A stretch of DNA of 64,000 bases from Dactylellina haptotyla (lineage: Eukaryota > Ascomycota > Orbiliomycetes > Orbiliales > Orbiliaceae): positions 2,790,001-2,854,000 of the forward strand of contig CM062386.1 in NCBI GenBank assembly GCA_031310005.1. The letters run 5' to 3'. A program made the translations under genes and the position numbers. Under the pieces are notes generated by a model, which saw only the letters and a list, made by a program, of their open reading frames with translations, did no database searches and was not told the DNA's origin. This document shows positions 46,325-57,047 of the stretch, piece after piece (within the stretch, counting starts at the first letter, position 1; each line of letters starts with the position of its first letter).

Positions 46325-47529
46325 TAAGCTTGAACTGATTTGTGGCTTATGATTCGTCGATAATTGTCGATACCTTTTGTATATATGAAAGAGGCTGCAT
46401 TGGGCGAAGGTGTATTTCTTGACGTATGACGGCGTCGATACTGATTTAGTAAATAGTATCTCGAGGGTTTAAATTGAAATACAGATACGTTAATGAACCG
46501 AAATTTTTTTTTCTACTTTTTTTTCTACTTTTTTTTAAGTTTGGCTGGTACTAATGTTCTCAACATGCCGGGCGTGGAGTAGGGTAATGGTATGTCAGGT
46601 ATGATTGGTAGATGTGTGCGTAGGTCCAAGCTGTGGAACGATGCTCGGTTATGACACAGAGAAAGCTCACCCATGCGAGCTTTAGAAGGCAACTCAACTT
46701 TAGAAGTCAACAGAGTGAATTTTCGGGTTTTTTAATTAGCGTGCGCCTGCATGTGCACATAGGGCTTTAAGGGGTTGGTACCAGTACATTCCTGTACCTA
46801 CTAGCGCTATTACGTGGAGCGCATCGATATCAAGACCCCCGCAGTATCCAGGCTGGCGAACGGCACAAGAACCATTCCGCCGCCTAACGTTCAAGCTGGT
46901 CTCTTTTCTGCTCACAGATTGGAAATAAGGCTATTTTGGGTTATCCTTGTTTCGTAAATACCAAACACCTAGTCTGAGTGGGGCCTCATCTGCCCAATGC
47001 GAAATTTCAAGCGGGATGAGCACGATATTGTTACTCGATGAGCTCTATGGTTGTGGCTCATGGGGTATCTGTAGAAGGATAGCTTCTAGCTTCTCCAAGT
47101 TAGCACACGGGACATACCCCCAGAATCATGTGTGGCACGCATGTAATAACACAACGCTGCTAAGGCTGCGCTACTTTTCGAGGGTCCTGCATATTAGTGG
47201 TTCGGCAAGTTTCGTTTGGTTCGTAAAAATGAGCATTCTGGTGCACATGGTGTCGCGTCGTCACCACGCATATTTCTGCCTCGCTGAATGAAGAGGACTA
47301 GCTAAATCGAGACCACCTACGGCAGCAAACTTAACGAGAGTAAAATTGGGTAATCGCTGTAGCTGCATTGTATAAATTTTGTTAATGATACGCAACACTC
47401 TTGTCTCGTAAACCACCCGCAACACTTCGAGTCTAACACCCCCGCTGACAACCATCTAAAGGAACGTTTTAAGGAAATAGAATAACAATCGCTATCTTAG
47501 ACGCCTTACAGCGCTAAAACTTCAGAGTT
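46325..47529. other. Divergent intergenic region between ANK and vWA genes
   Basis: Holds the promoters of the ankyrin gene (-) and the vWA gene (+). A T-tract repeat (TTTTTTTTCTAC repeated three times) lies at about 46504-46538. No gene supported in the 1.2 kb. Confidence 0.4.
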
Positions 47530-49038
47530 ATGGTCAAAGATTTATTGAACGACGACCTTCTTGAAGGTCTACTCCAAAAATTTTACGATTTTGGCCTAAG
47601 AGCTAAATTCAAGAAAGCAATGGGCGACCACTTAGCGCTCGAGCTTGGCTCTGAGTATCTGAACCTCAATACAGAGTTGCAGACGAAGCTCCTTAACATG
47701 GATTTTGAAAATTTAACCAAGCGCATGGTGGGGGAATTCATCGTGGTCTTTGCGGACTTTTTGGAAGAAGTTGTTGAGCACACACCATCTGAGCCAAGCA
47801 CCAGCCTAGATGAGCCACACTATAATAGACAGAATGGCTTAGATGATCACGACATTGCACCAGATCCAGGTGCCACACTCCAACCTCGTGAATACGTACC
47901 AGTAAGAGGCATTTATATACAAATTTTCGGATTCCTGAAGCGTTAAACTGATAAGGACAGTGCTGTAGTATCGTACCGTCAATGAAGTTCTCGACGATGT
48001 TAAGAAAGTTGTCGGGAGAATTGGCAGCGGATTCGTTTGGAAGGATGAGGCTCTTTTAGATATTTCCCGACAAATCAACTTAAAGGGACAGGAGATTCGG
48101 GAGAGTTATGGATTATCCGAGGCTCAGCTTATCGGCCTTGGTGTGGTATCATTATATGATATCGTGTTTTTATGTGGTGAGTTCCAATTCTAAGAAGAGC
48201 ATTTCTAGTGTATTAGCTATTAAGCTATCATCGCATAGATGACAGTCCATCAGTATGGATCGGAAATCGGAAGAATGCTATCATCAAAACGGTACAGAGT
48301 GTTGCGGATTGGTCAACAAAACTGGAGCCAAGTGGCATATCGTTACGATTTATAAACCACAGAACAGATAAATATCCAGAAGGGACATTTGATAACTTAA
48401 CCACCATGACCGCAGTACAGGATGCCTTTTTTCACGTAGTGCCGAAAGGAAATACCAAACTTGGTGCAGCACTTGACAGGAAAATTCTTAGAGGCAAACT
48501 AGCTCAAAAGAACCAAGGGAAACCTGATAAGCCGCTTATTGTCGTTGTTATCACCGATGGAGAGGTACGTTCATCTATCGATTCCAAGTGCTTCTCAAAT
48601 GCCTATTCTGACGCCCTTAGTATAGCCGACAGACTACGAATACTTCCAGAACACTGCCTCCAGGTTCAAGAAGGAACTCGGAGAATTATCTACCGTAATC
48701 CTATTGTTTTCTGTCGGTGATACAGACGAGTCTGTGGGCTTTATAAGGAGAGTTGAGGAAGATGAGCGTCTAAATAAGATTGTTTATACCTCCAAGGACT
48801 CCCTCGACTTTGTGAACGCATTTTTCAGGAACGCAGAGGAGGCAGCCCAGGCCACTAACACAGAGGATGAAAAGAGATATAAAAGACATGTAAGCATTAT
48901 AAAAACGTGAGATTGCGGTTATATATAACTTGAAAGCCACTAACTAAGAGCCTCGCGATTTTTAAGATCCTCGACGAGTTTATCATGGCTGCCGAGTTCG
49001 AATTCAAAAACCAAGAATCCATCGGCTGGGATTTTTAA
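47530..49038 (+). CDS. von Willebrand factor A-domain protein
   Basis: Five exons, 47530-47901, 47969-48176, 48239-48564, 48626-48889, 48949-49038; 419 aa, phase consistent. The N-terminal ~125 residues are helical (LLEGLLQKFYDFGLRAKF). The vWA domain starts near DIVFLCDDSPSVWIG, where D-x-S-x-S is the MIDAS metal site. It continues NTKLGAALDRKI (MIDAS Thr region), PLIVVVITDGEPTDYEYF (MIDAS Asp, with the DGEPTD joined across intron 3) and ILLFSVGDTDESVGFI. The C-terminus FEFKNQESIGWDF is on a short last exon supported by a CTAAC branch site. Cytosolic fungal vWA proteins like this are little studied. Neighbours are ankyrin genes on both sides. Confidence 0.8.
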
Positions 49039-49111
49039 CCCCTAACCAGGCCACTGGAGAAAACGCGCCGATTAGATCTATAGAGTCGTCCTTCAAGCAT
49101 ACCTCGTAGAT

Positions 49112-49960
49112 CTATTTCTGTCTCCAGTTCTCTAACAAATCCGCGACCATCCTATGTTTTCCCCGCATGGCGTATTGCCATGGTGTTCTCCCATGACTGT
49201 CTTGGACATTGGGACTCCCACCAGCATTTAGAATCAACTCCACCAAAGTCATATCACCTTTAGAAGAAGCGAAGTGGAGCGCCGTTTTTGATTCTCTATC
49301 TTTTGATTGTACTCGTTTGTCTTTAGGAGTGGCAATGATAGTATCATCGTTCAAGAGAAATTGGATGACTTCGTTTCGGTCATTCTTGATTGCCACGCCA
49401 AGTGCTAAATCTCCCTTACGGTCTCCAATATTGGGATCCACACCGGCTTTAATAAGCCTTTTCATCTTGTCCACTGATCCCATCCGGGCAGCATCCACAA
49501 ACTCATTTCGGATATGCATATCATGATTCTCAAACTCTGAAGATATTAGAAAATGACCATTTCGTTCAGCTAGTTGCGCTGGCGATTCGCCGTCTTGATT
49601 CCGAGTGTCCCGTAACGCTCCATTCAAAAGTAAGAGTCGTAGAATTTCCATATCTCCATTCTCGGCAGCTTTCGACAAGCAGGTCGTCTTACATTCGCAG
49701 GCCGCGTTTGCGTCGGCTTTTTTGCTCAGAAGAAATTCGACCATCTTGAGACGCCGGTAAAATACAGCAAGATAAAGAGGCGTTCTACCAAAATCGTCCT
49801 GGCACTCGATTAATTCGTTCTTCTCGATGTAAATCTTCACATCTTCATATCGGTCTTCTTTAATAGCTAAATGTAAAAACTGCAGATTCGGGTTCCCATT
49901 AGCCAGGGCGGGGTCGCCAGGTGCATCCGCTCCACCTTTCGTAGTTGAGAGGCTGTCCAT
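49112..49960 (-). CDS. Ankyrin-repeat protein (282 aa)
   Basis: ATG at 49960 (MDSLSTTKGG). About seven ankyrin repeats: LQFLHLAIKEDRY, GRTPLYLAVFYRR, CKTTCLSKAAENGD, GESPAQLAERNGH, NEFVDAARMGS, GDLALGVAIKNDR, SKTALHFASSKGD, GRTPWQYAMRGKH. It has the SH-type ends of a free ANK protein and no other domain. Its 3' end lies 73 bases from the vWA gene 3' end (convergent). It starts opposite the protease gene, giving a shared ~330-bp divergent promoter. Possibly a partner or sensor for one of these neighbours. Confidence 0.85.
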   Translation of the reverse strand: MDSLSTTKGGADAPGDPALANGNPNLQFLHLAIKEDRYEDVKIYIEKNELIECQDDFGRTPLYLAVFYRRLKMVEFLLSKKADANAACECKTTCLSKAAENGDMEILRLLLLNGALRDTRNQDGESPAQLAERNGHFLISSEFENHDMHIRNEFVDAARMGSVDKMKRLIKAGVDPNIGDRKGDLALGVAIKNDRNEVIQFLLNDDTIIATPKDKRVQSKDRESKTALHFASSKGDMTLVELILNAGGSPNVQDSHGRTPWQYAMRGKHRMVADLLENWRQK

Positions 49961-50290
49961 TTCCCAGGAAGATCTGAGCAATAATCAAAAGCTCGGCTGT
50001 AATAGTTATAGAGATTTGTGGGCAGTATTTCGTCGTGTCTAGCATTCCCTGTACAATAAGCCCTCTTTACCATAGTTTAAAGTTCCCAACACGAAGTGGA
50101 AACTCGCTCGGTAAAACACAGACACATGGCGACGCGGGGTCTAGTTTGTCAAATAGCGAATAGGCAGTCAAGTAGAGAGAAATAGTATGCGGTTTCACAG
50201 AGATCACACCGCATTCCTTCCCTGGTATCCCTTTAAACAATAGTTTCGCATCTCCTCTAGATATATACCTAACAATTCGGCATCGCAATA
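49961..50290. promoter_or_regulatory. Divergent promoter between ANK and protease genes
   Basis: 330 bases between the start of the ankyrin gene (-) and the candidate first exon of the trypsin-like gene (+). Co-regulation is possible but no specific element is recognised. Confidence 0.4.
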
Positions 50291-51697
50291 ATGGCAAACC
50301 GTTCTGAATCAATACGGGAGCCGGACAAATGGGTTTGTCGTCTCACCTGTCATTTCGGCAAGTAATCTGATGTTTCCAGCAGAACATGCGTGCTAACAGC
50401 TAATGAATTTAACATAATACTAGACGGTGAAGGCATCGTCTACGGTAGTGGCTTTCTTGTCAACATACCTTATACACGAATGTACTGTATCATGACCGCC
50501 GGCCATAATATCAAGCGCCCAGTTGGTTCCTATGCAAAAAGCATTTTAGTTACGTTTGAAAACTCGTTGGAATTTGAAGCGAAACCGACTGAATACTTTG
50601 TTTCGAGCACATTCGATATTTACACTTCTCTCGAAGGAAGTAAAGATAGCTCAGTTAGCGATTACGGCTTGATCACCGTGAGCAGAGACAGGGTCAATCT
50701 CGCCAACCCAAACTTGGATTTATTTGGCTGCGCTTTCAGCGCTTCGATTTCCAACACAACCTTGTTTCAGTCACCATGGCTCGTCTACGGATATCTTGGA
50801 GGAGAAACAAAGCAAACCGGGAACCCCCCGACGTCGAAATGGGTTCGAGAGGACCAACTGATTTACGATCAGGGAGCCTCAGCGGGTCTTAGTGGGGGAC
50901 CTGTTTTCATTACTCGTGACAGCCCTGGTAATTACGTTGCAGTGGGAATACAGTGAGTAGCCTCAGTTTTCAGCAAGTAAAATTCTAACTTACTAAAACG
51001 ACTACAATTTGATTACTAACACGATATTTCAAGTAATTACAAAAACAAAGCTACTCGTCTAACATTTCCCGTTATCTGTGAAATGATATCTTGGATTAAA
51101 GATTATGGGTTAGCTTGCATTATAATGACTGTGCCGGAATCTGGCAGAGACAAACTTCCAGAGCGCTATATCCGGGCGACTGATGGGTGCAAGCCAAATA
51201 TTCTTGCGGTTTACGACAAAGCTTCTTGCACTAAATTCAAATTTATAGTCGTGGATGCACTAAAAAATCCGGGACCTGAGAAATCAAACGCTGAACAACA
51301 GACAGACAACAGTTGCGATTTACCAGTCCATCATTACCAGTTCGCGATTGTACCAAAAAACCGACTGCCCGAGGAGAAAAATGCCGCCCCAAGCATGATG
51401 AATAGCTATTTTCTTTCAGTCAGCGCCCAGCAAACCGCAATTCTCTCAGCAGCGGTTTCTCCAGGGAGCGAGAGCATATTTCGTCTATACCGGAAGGGTA
51501 AATTTAAACCCCCGCGATTACAGGTAGCCACAGAAGATGAGAAATCCTTACTTGTACAGCAGCCAGTATCCAAAAGGCTCCCTTGCAGATGCGGTTGCAT
51601 AACGCGGGAGGACCCTGTGCGTTTTGACAACAAGAGCACAGCCCTCATTTTGGTTTCTGCGAACAACGCGGAGGATCACCCGAGCTTCGCGACCTAG
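50291..51697 (+). CDS. Trypsin-like serine protease with C-terminal extension
   Basis: Best model: exons 50291-50348, 50424-50952, 51034-51697 (416 aa); the first junction is weak (GTCATT donor). The catalytic frame itself is secure from 50390. Triad signatures: TAGHN (His), DYGLI (Asp) and GLSGGPVF (Ser in GxSGGP), with GSGFLV before the His, as in glutamyl-endopeptidase/trypsin-like folds. No signal peptide, so it is likely intracellular. The ~220-residue C-terminal part has several Cys (CKPNILAVYDKASCTKF, PCRCGCI) and no recognised domain. In bacteria trypsin-like domains are common effectors next to vWA and NLR-type proteins, and in fungi they occur in NLR-associated genes. That context, with the ANK and vWA genes, hints at a signalling role, but this is inference. 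Confidence 0.78.
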
Positions 51698-52475
51698 CTA
51701 GCTAGAACACACGAGGATGCGTTAGCCCCGCTCCCACGGGTTAGTCAATTGATTCGCAAACTGATTTAGTCTCAGTTTGTAAAATTACATTTTCATGAAA
51801 AATATTAAGGCAGAAACTCCGAAAGATCCTCTGTTGTAGATAATCAGGTATCGTACTATCTTCGCATTGAAGGTAAAGCGTTCCAAATTCGAGACATGGA
51901 TGGTATTTCTATGTGGAGTGCTTGCAAAACCCCCCGCTTTTCTGAACTTCATCTCCAAAAATGCATCTGCCTGCAAAATTGGGCTTGAATATCGCGCGGG
52001 GCGAGCAAGGCCCCGCCTACGACGAAAATATTGGACTAGCTCTGCCGAAAGTCCCTCATAATATCCCAGACCTTCTCAAGCTTTGTGCCGGCCGTTCATC
52101 ATGTTCGTCGAATCAATTCTTTGATGGGTATCGGTACTTTGATGCACCTTCCTCTCGAGCTCTCGCTTGGTGTTACACTTAGGTGGAGTGGGTCCAACCC
52201 CCAGTCAAAGCAAACAAGAGACGGAACCGGAATGCTGGGAGTTGAGTAGGTCAATAAATTTGGACTACAAAAAGCTTCAACGGCAGGCTTTGCTCAACGG
52301 CCATGACGCGGATTGAGATATGTATATGAATTCATAAATTTCTTCATCGATCAAGACAAGAGGCTACCTAAGCCACGCTTCTGCTATCTACTGAGCAAAA
52401 ATATTCTTTCCCATTGCTACCAAATAAAAATTGCTCCGAAATATATACGGTTCAACATTCGCTTGCCGCATCACA
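51698..52475. other. Intergenic, no gene supported
   Basis: Small overlapping frames (51785-52182) on both strands encode no recognisable domain and lack splice context. Likely the protease 3' flank and the coiled-coil gene promoter. Confidence 0.4.
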
Positions 52476-53456
52476 ATGAGCCACACAGCCACAAGCCCCA
52501 ACCCCAACATTCACGTTCACAGCGATAAGTGCTGTGGACTCCACGGGTATATGTATGGCGCTGGTCATGAATGTGTTTCGAATGCAATCCTTGCTTCAGG
52601 TATATAATTCCTCCTTTCACATTCTCCCCAGATTTTTAAACTTTATATAACACTCATCTGGGCATCTAAACCGCTATTTTCATCCCCAATAAGGCTTCTT
52701 TAGTATATTAATATATGAAATAAAACCCGATGCTAATATGCCTGAAAATCTATTTCCTTTCTAGCTGAGAGGCATAGGTCGTTGCTGGCGAGGATAAAGG
52801 ATCTTGAGGATCTTACCGAATATTTGGCGAAGAGAATCACCGACGAGGTTCGGGCAGCCGAGGAAAGATTAGATAAGAAAGTGACGGACTTGAAGGTCGA
52901 AATCTACAAAGTCGACCAGAAAGTAATCGAGGGAGAAAAAAGTCGCAAAGATGGGGACGACGCCATCAAGGAAACGATCAGGACTACGGATGAAGGTCTC
53001 AAGGAAAAAATCAGAGATTTGGATAAGACACTTCAAGATAAAATCAACGTCGAGATATCTGATCGAACGAGAAGTAACAATGGTCTCAAGGAAAACCTTG
53101 CAGCGGAACAGGCTAGCCGGGAGAGCACGGATGCGGCTATCCGGCGCGAAATTGTAGCGGCCACTAACAATAATCAAGAAAGTTGGCGAGCCGAACTGAA
53201 GGTTGAGCAAGAAAGGCGAGAGAACGCAGACAATTCACTTCAAACTGATTTTAAAGACAAACTCAAGGAGGAAACAAGCGCACGAGAGACTGCTATAGAT
53301 CAAGTTCAGCGAGAGTTAAAAACGGAAACGCGAGGGAGAAAGGATGCTGAAGAAGCACTCCAGGTAGATATTACGAATGCTAAGAGGGATCTAACTCAGA
53401 GCTTTGAAACTTCTTTGCAAGCAGTAAAAAGAGAATTAAATCATCTTTTAAGATAA
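52476..53456 (+). CDS. Coiled-coil protein with short Cys/His N-terminus
   Basis: Exons 52476-52599 and 52765-53456 join in phase 1 (271 aa). The first exon encodes MSHTATSPNPNIHVH and KCCGLHGYMYGAGHEC, with several His/Cys that could bind metal. The second encodes a continuous charged helix from RIKDLEDLTEYLAKRITDEV to the end, with clear heptads (ERLDKKVTDLKVEIYKVDQK, DLDKTLQDKINVEISDR) and no other domain. About 220 residues of coiled coil suggest a rod or oligomerisation scaffold. It lies in the same orientation as the protease gene. Family not recognised. Confidence 0.65.
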
Positions 53457-54478
53457 AAAGCTCCCATACCTCCATAGCTAGCGTAATTTAAAGATCTATT
53501 TTTGACATCATTGTCAAGCCTTGCAACCCGTTTTATGTTCTATACTGTTACGTTGTAGGGGATTGTGGATAACATTTTATAAATAATGGTTGAACCGTAT
53601 CCGATGGCGAGTATGTTAAATCTAGTAAGGTAGAGTTATCGTTGGATGATAGATCGAGTAGGTTGCATAAAAGCTGATTGTTAGTTCTAAGACTTATAAG
53701 TAGTATCAATATATAAAGAACTATATAAATATGTATATGTAGGTATTGTGACCTGCACAAGATAATTTACTAAACTTTTCAGTATGAGAATCCAATCGCA
53801 AGCTCTCTGGCTCGATGATAGTAACCACACTACCCAGGTCAGCCCGGGGATCCTATGTGAGTTTATTCGGTGCCGGTTGCTGATGGCACGGGAAGCGGTA
53901 AAGCCCAAATTCCTTGGCCCTCGAGGTCATAAAACACCTGAAGTGGTCGAAATCGCTATAAAAAAAAGAGCTCTAAAGTTTTTTCATCTGCCTGAGAGCA
54001 CCGTACGTGTACTTGACTGATTTCATATCACAGACATGTCCAAACCTAGAACATGACCAAATTTATGTAGGAACACATTACGATGATTTCATTAAGTTAC
54101 TGAACTAAATTCTTTATTTATAAAATCCTTTATCATTTCTTTTTTATATTTATATTTTATTAACTAAAAGTTTAAAATAAACATTTTATTTTAATCCCCC
54201 CCCCCCCCCCACTTTTCTTTCTAACTTTGTTATTGTTGGAAGCTAAGCTCGAGCTTGGTGATCTGAAATTAATTCGACATAAGACTTCGATATAGTTAGA
54301 AACTTTTCATACAAGCATTCAAGCGGTTATGCTTCATGACAGTAATATTACAAAATACTATTGAACAGTTGATTGATGAAGCTATATTGATGTTGTAATA
54401 CATTTAAATCACAGCACTGATTATAAATTTATTGTATTGTTAAGATATGAAGCCTGACAATATTATAAGCTATCTGCA
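53457..54478. other. AT-rich intergenic DNA with poly-C tract
   Basis: 54100-54480 is strongly A/T-rich. It contains an isolated run of 15 C at 54196-54210, unlike its surroundings. Apart from the small frame at 53784, nothing looks coding. Confidence 0.5.
53784..54020 (+). CDS. Possible small ORF, unknown
   Basis: ATG-started 78-codon frame (MRIQSQALWLDDSNHTTQVS ... KFFHLPESTVRVLD). The composition looks protein-like, with a Lys/Arg-rich middle (KPKFLGPRGHK). There are no introns, no signal peptide and no recognised family. It lies at the edge of AT-rich DNA and could be a fragment of a decayed gene. Confidence 0.25.
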   Translation: MRIQSQALWLDDSNHTTQVSPGILCEFIRCRLLMAREAVKPKFLGPRGHKTPEVVEIAIKKRALKFFHLPESTVRVLD

Positions 54479-54954
54479 TTAATTACACCCCCCCCGGATA
54501 TCGATACCGGCGAGAATAGCTTCAAACTGTGTTCCTATACCTAACAGCTCAATCGCATCACCGCCACGTCTGTAACTTTCCGTCCTACTCACGCCAGAAG
54601 AGTTTCTCGGGGTATGAGGAAACGATGTCCCCGGCGATGTGCTGAAGCACGCTGAGGAGGCCCCACTAGTATCACTACTCGGATTGAATATTTCATCGAA
54701 AGATTCAAGCATGTCGATAAGATTGGATCGCGGCCTTGGTTGCGTTTCCTGGCGCGCACGACCTCGGCGAGGACTCCGTGCAGTTTTCTCATTGGGAAGA
54801 GAGCTTGAAGCGGAAAAATCTAAACTAAAAGTTAGATTGCGGGAATGTGTGTAAAAGAGGAGAGAGTAAACATACCATTGCAGGATAATATATGTATGTA
54901 TTCTGCGCCCACCTTTTGTGGCGGAAAGCTACTGAGCATGGTGTTGTAGTGCAT
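54479..54954 (-). CDS. Small hypothetical protein (139 aa)
   Basis: Exons 54876-54954 and 54479-54819 join in phase 1 (GTATGT donor, TTTAG acceptor). The N-terminus is MHYNTMLSSFPPQKVGAEYI. The rest is Ser/Arg-rich and disordered (KTARSPRRGRARQETQPRPR, SSDTSGASSACFSTSPGTSF), ending GIDIRGGCN just inside a C-run. No domain recognised. It may be a regulatory or effector-like small protein, but the evidence is only splice consistency and codon plausibility. Confidence 0.4.
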
Positions 54955-56192
54955 TATTGATTGGTTTTAAAATCGTAGCGGGAAGAGATAGTTGTGCCTT
55001 TTGTACTCTGGCTAATTATTGATTCTCTTTTGAAATAAATTGACGGGGAGTGAGTTATCGTGAGGTGATGACGTTTTATTCAGAAAAGTATATTGTGATT
55101 CGAGTCTCTTATATCAGAGTTACGGGATGTGGAGAATGGGGGGTTTGATTTTTGGCTGGCGCTTTCTTTGGAGTCCATTGCACGCATTTGGGGTATATAT
55201 ATATCTGAATCTGTAGCAGGATACGACCAGAAGCATACGTGAGGTCACCGGTGAGTGCTGCGCTGAGTCGTTTCATTGCTTTCGTGACCGGTGAGGTACA
55301 GGAATGTAATCTGTGATGCTGAAGATAATTTGCTTGTTAAGCCTTCGGCACGGTAGGATTCAGAAAGCTGTGCGGTGAAAATTAATATTAGAGTCTAGAG
55401 GGATGCTAGTAGCCTTCGCCTACCTCTATCTTCACCGGTTTGGCAACCAAAGAGGGCGATAGCGTATCCTTTTGCGTGTCAAGTGAAAATTGCGAGTATG
55501 CCGCTATTTCACCGGTTACTGGGAGCTATCGGACAGCGGTGGACTGGTGAAGGCAGCCTTGTGGCAGAATTGACCGGTGAGTTCCCTGCGGAAGACCCAC
55601 GCAACTTGCGACTTACCGGTCCGAATTCATGTGACTTGTCTGAGTGTGGTGCGAGCTCTTTCAGCCAGTCGGCTGTCATCTAGGCTAACGCGCTAGCGCT
55701 TGCGATATGCGGTCGATGCTGAAGTAATTTGAATGTTTTCCTATAACAAGCCTCCCTTGGTATATCGGACATGTATGATTTTGGCACTTGAGGGAAACCT
55801 GCAAATGCTGAAACTCCGCTGTGCAACGCTTAGGGGAATAGTAACAAGCTCTAGAACTCGATTACGGAGTATTGGGATACCTTTTTTGGGATAGGATAAA
55901 TACTGAAATAAGCAAACTACAGTACTTGATGATATATACAATTTTAAATTCATTTTCCCTGCTTTCATTTTTGTCTATTTTGTGAACGCGTTGTCAACTG
56001 CCCAGGCTCGTGTACCTCGCTTTCGCGTGAGTGTGAAGCCCACCAATGAGATATTGATAAAATATTTGTTCAAGTAAATTTGATGAGAAAATTCATTTTT
56101 AGTTGTACTCAAAGGAGAAATATATGTAGATTGCTACGATATTTGTCTAAGTTAATACACTGTGACCGTTGACTTTTGTGGCGAGGATGCAT
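54955..56192. promoter_or_regulatory. Intergenic region rich in ACCGGT palindromes
   Basis: Contains at least six copies of ACCGGT (at about 55247, 55287, 55434, 55510, 55573, 55615), several extended as CACCGGT or ACCGGTGA. Together with those at 57294-57750 they may be binding sites of a palindrome-recognising factor. No gene is seen; the frame at 55483-55683 overlaps three copies. Confidence 0.45.
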
Positions 56193-57047
56193 TCAACCAT
56201 CAAAATTTGGCGGTTCCCATACCATTGCCACGATCTCCATCTCCGCGTCATCTCCCTCGATACTCAAATGCCAAGTACCCAACTCTTTAAACCCAAAAAT
56301 CTTGTATAAGCTCTGACCGAGCGGACTGGCAAAAAGGGGCATTGCCAAATTCAGACTTTCGGCTCTCTCCACTCCCCATTTGCACAGCTTGGTCGCAGCA
56401 CCGTTCCTCCAGTAAGCCGGAAGAGTGGCCATCTGGCGTAGAGACATCTGCCTCCCTTTGTATTTGCCCATGAAGACCTCCTGTCGGATACCCATAGTCT
56501 TTTTAGCAAATGCCTTCATCCTGTCGGGATTGCCATCTTTGCGCTCGTAATGTGTGGTGGGTGGTTTCACGGCCGGGCGGTTGGGATCCGGTGCGTTATC
56601 CCAGACGCCGAAAGCGATGACTTTATTGATTTTGGGGTCCTCGATGCTGGGAGCTTCCGCTACCATGACGATATTGTCGCCGGCACGGGTGTTGGCCAGA
56701 TATTCGGTGTAATACAATTGGGTGAATTTGCGGTGGTCTTCGCAAAACTGCTTCCGATAAGGAAAACGATAGGACCATTGCGGATCGTATTCGAAGCTTA
56801 AAATGGCGATATCCACGAGGTCTTCCAGGTCTCTATCTTCCACCGGGCGGATGGTGATATTCATTTTATTGGGCTTGTAGGTTTGGGGGCTGTTGGGGGT
56901 GGGCAGCGGAGGCTGGCCTGGTATGGTCGCAAGGCTGAAATCGAAAATCTTACAAGGTAAATGGAAGAATATGAGAGTGAGAATGGAAGCAAAGGCTATC
57001 AGAACAACGGGTCGATTGGTTGTAGATTTTGTGCTGAACCTTCCCAT
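56193..57047 (-). CDS. Membrane-anchored GNAT-family acetyltransferase
   Basis: Single exon, 284 aa from the ATG at 57047. Residues ~14-31 (PVVLIAFASILTLIFFHLP) form a signal anchor. The GNAT fold follows: MNITIRPVEDRDLEDLVDIA (beta-1/helix-1), NKVIAFGVWDN (beta-4), SLRQMATLPAYWRNGAATKLCKWGVERAESL (acetyl-CoA site; the pyrophosphate loop Q/R-x2-G-x-G/A appears as RNGAATK) and PLGQSLYKIFGFKEL (the usual GxxLYxxxGF signature). The acceptor is unknown. Fungal single-domain GNATs of this shape are often linked to specialised metabolism or detoxification. ACCGGT palindromes flank the gene. Confidence 0.8.
   Translation of the reverse strand: MGRFSTKSTTNRPVVLIAFASILTLIFFHLPCKIFDFSLATIPGQPPLPTPNSPQTYKPNKMNITIRPVEDRDLEDLVDIAILSFEYDPQWSYRFPYRKQFCEDHRKFTQLYYTEYLANTRAGDNIVMVAEAPSIEDPKINKVIAFGVWDNAPDPNRPAVKPPTTHYERKDGNPDRMKAFAKKTMGIRQEVFMGKYKGRQMSLRQMATLPAYWRNGAATKLCKWGVERAESLNLAMPLFASPLGQSLYKIFGFKELGTWHLSIEGDDAEMEIVAMVWEPPNFDG

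Noticed and set aside
51785-52182. Small frames between the protease and coiled-coil genes
   Set aside because: No domain, no splice support and overlapping opposite-strand frames.
55483-55683. 66-codon frame on + in the palindrome-rich spacer
   Set aside because: No protein-like features, and it is built over the ACCGGT copies.
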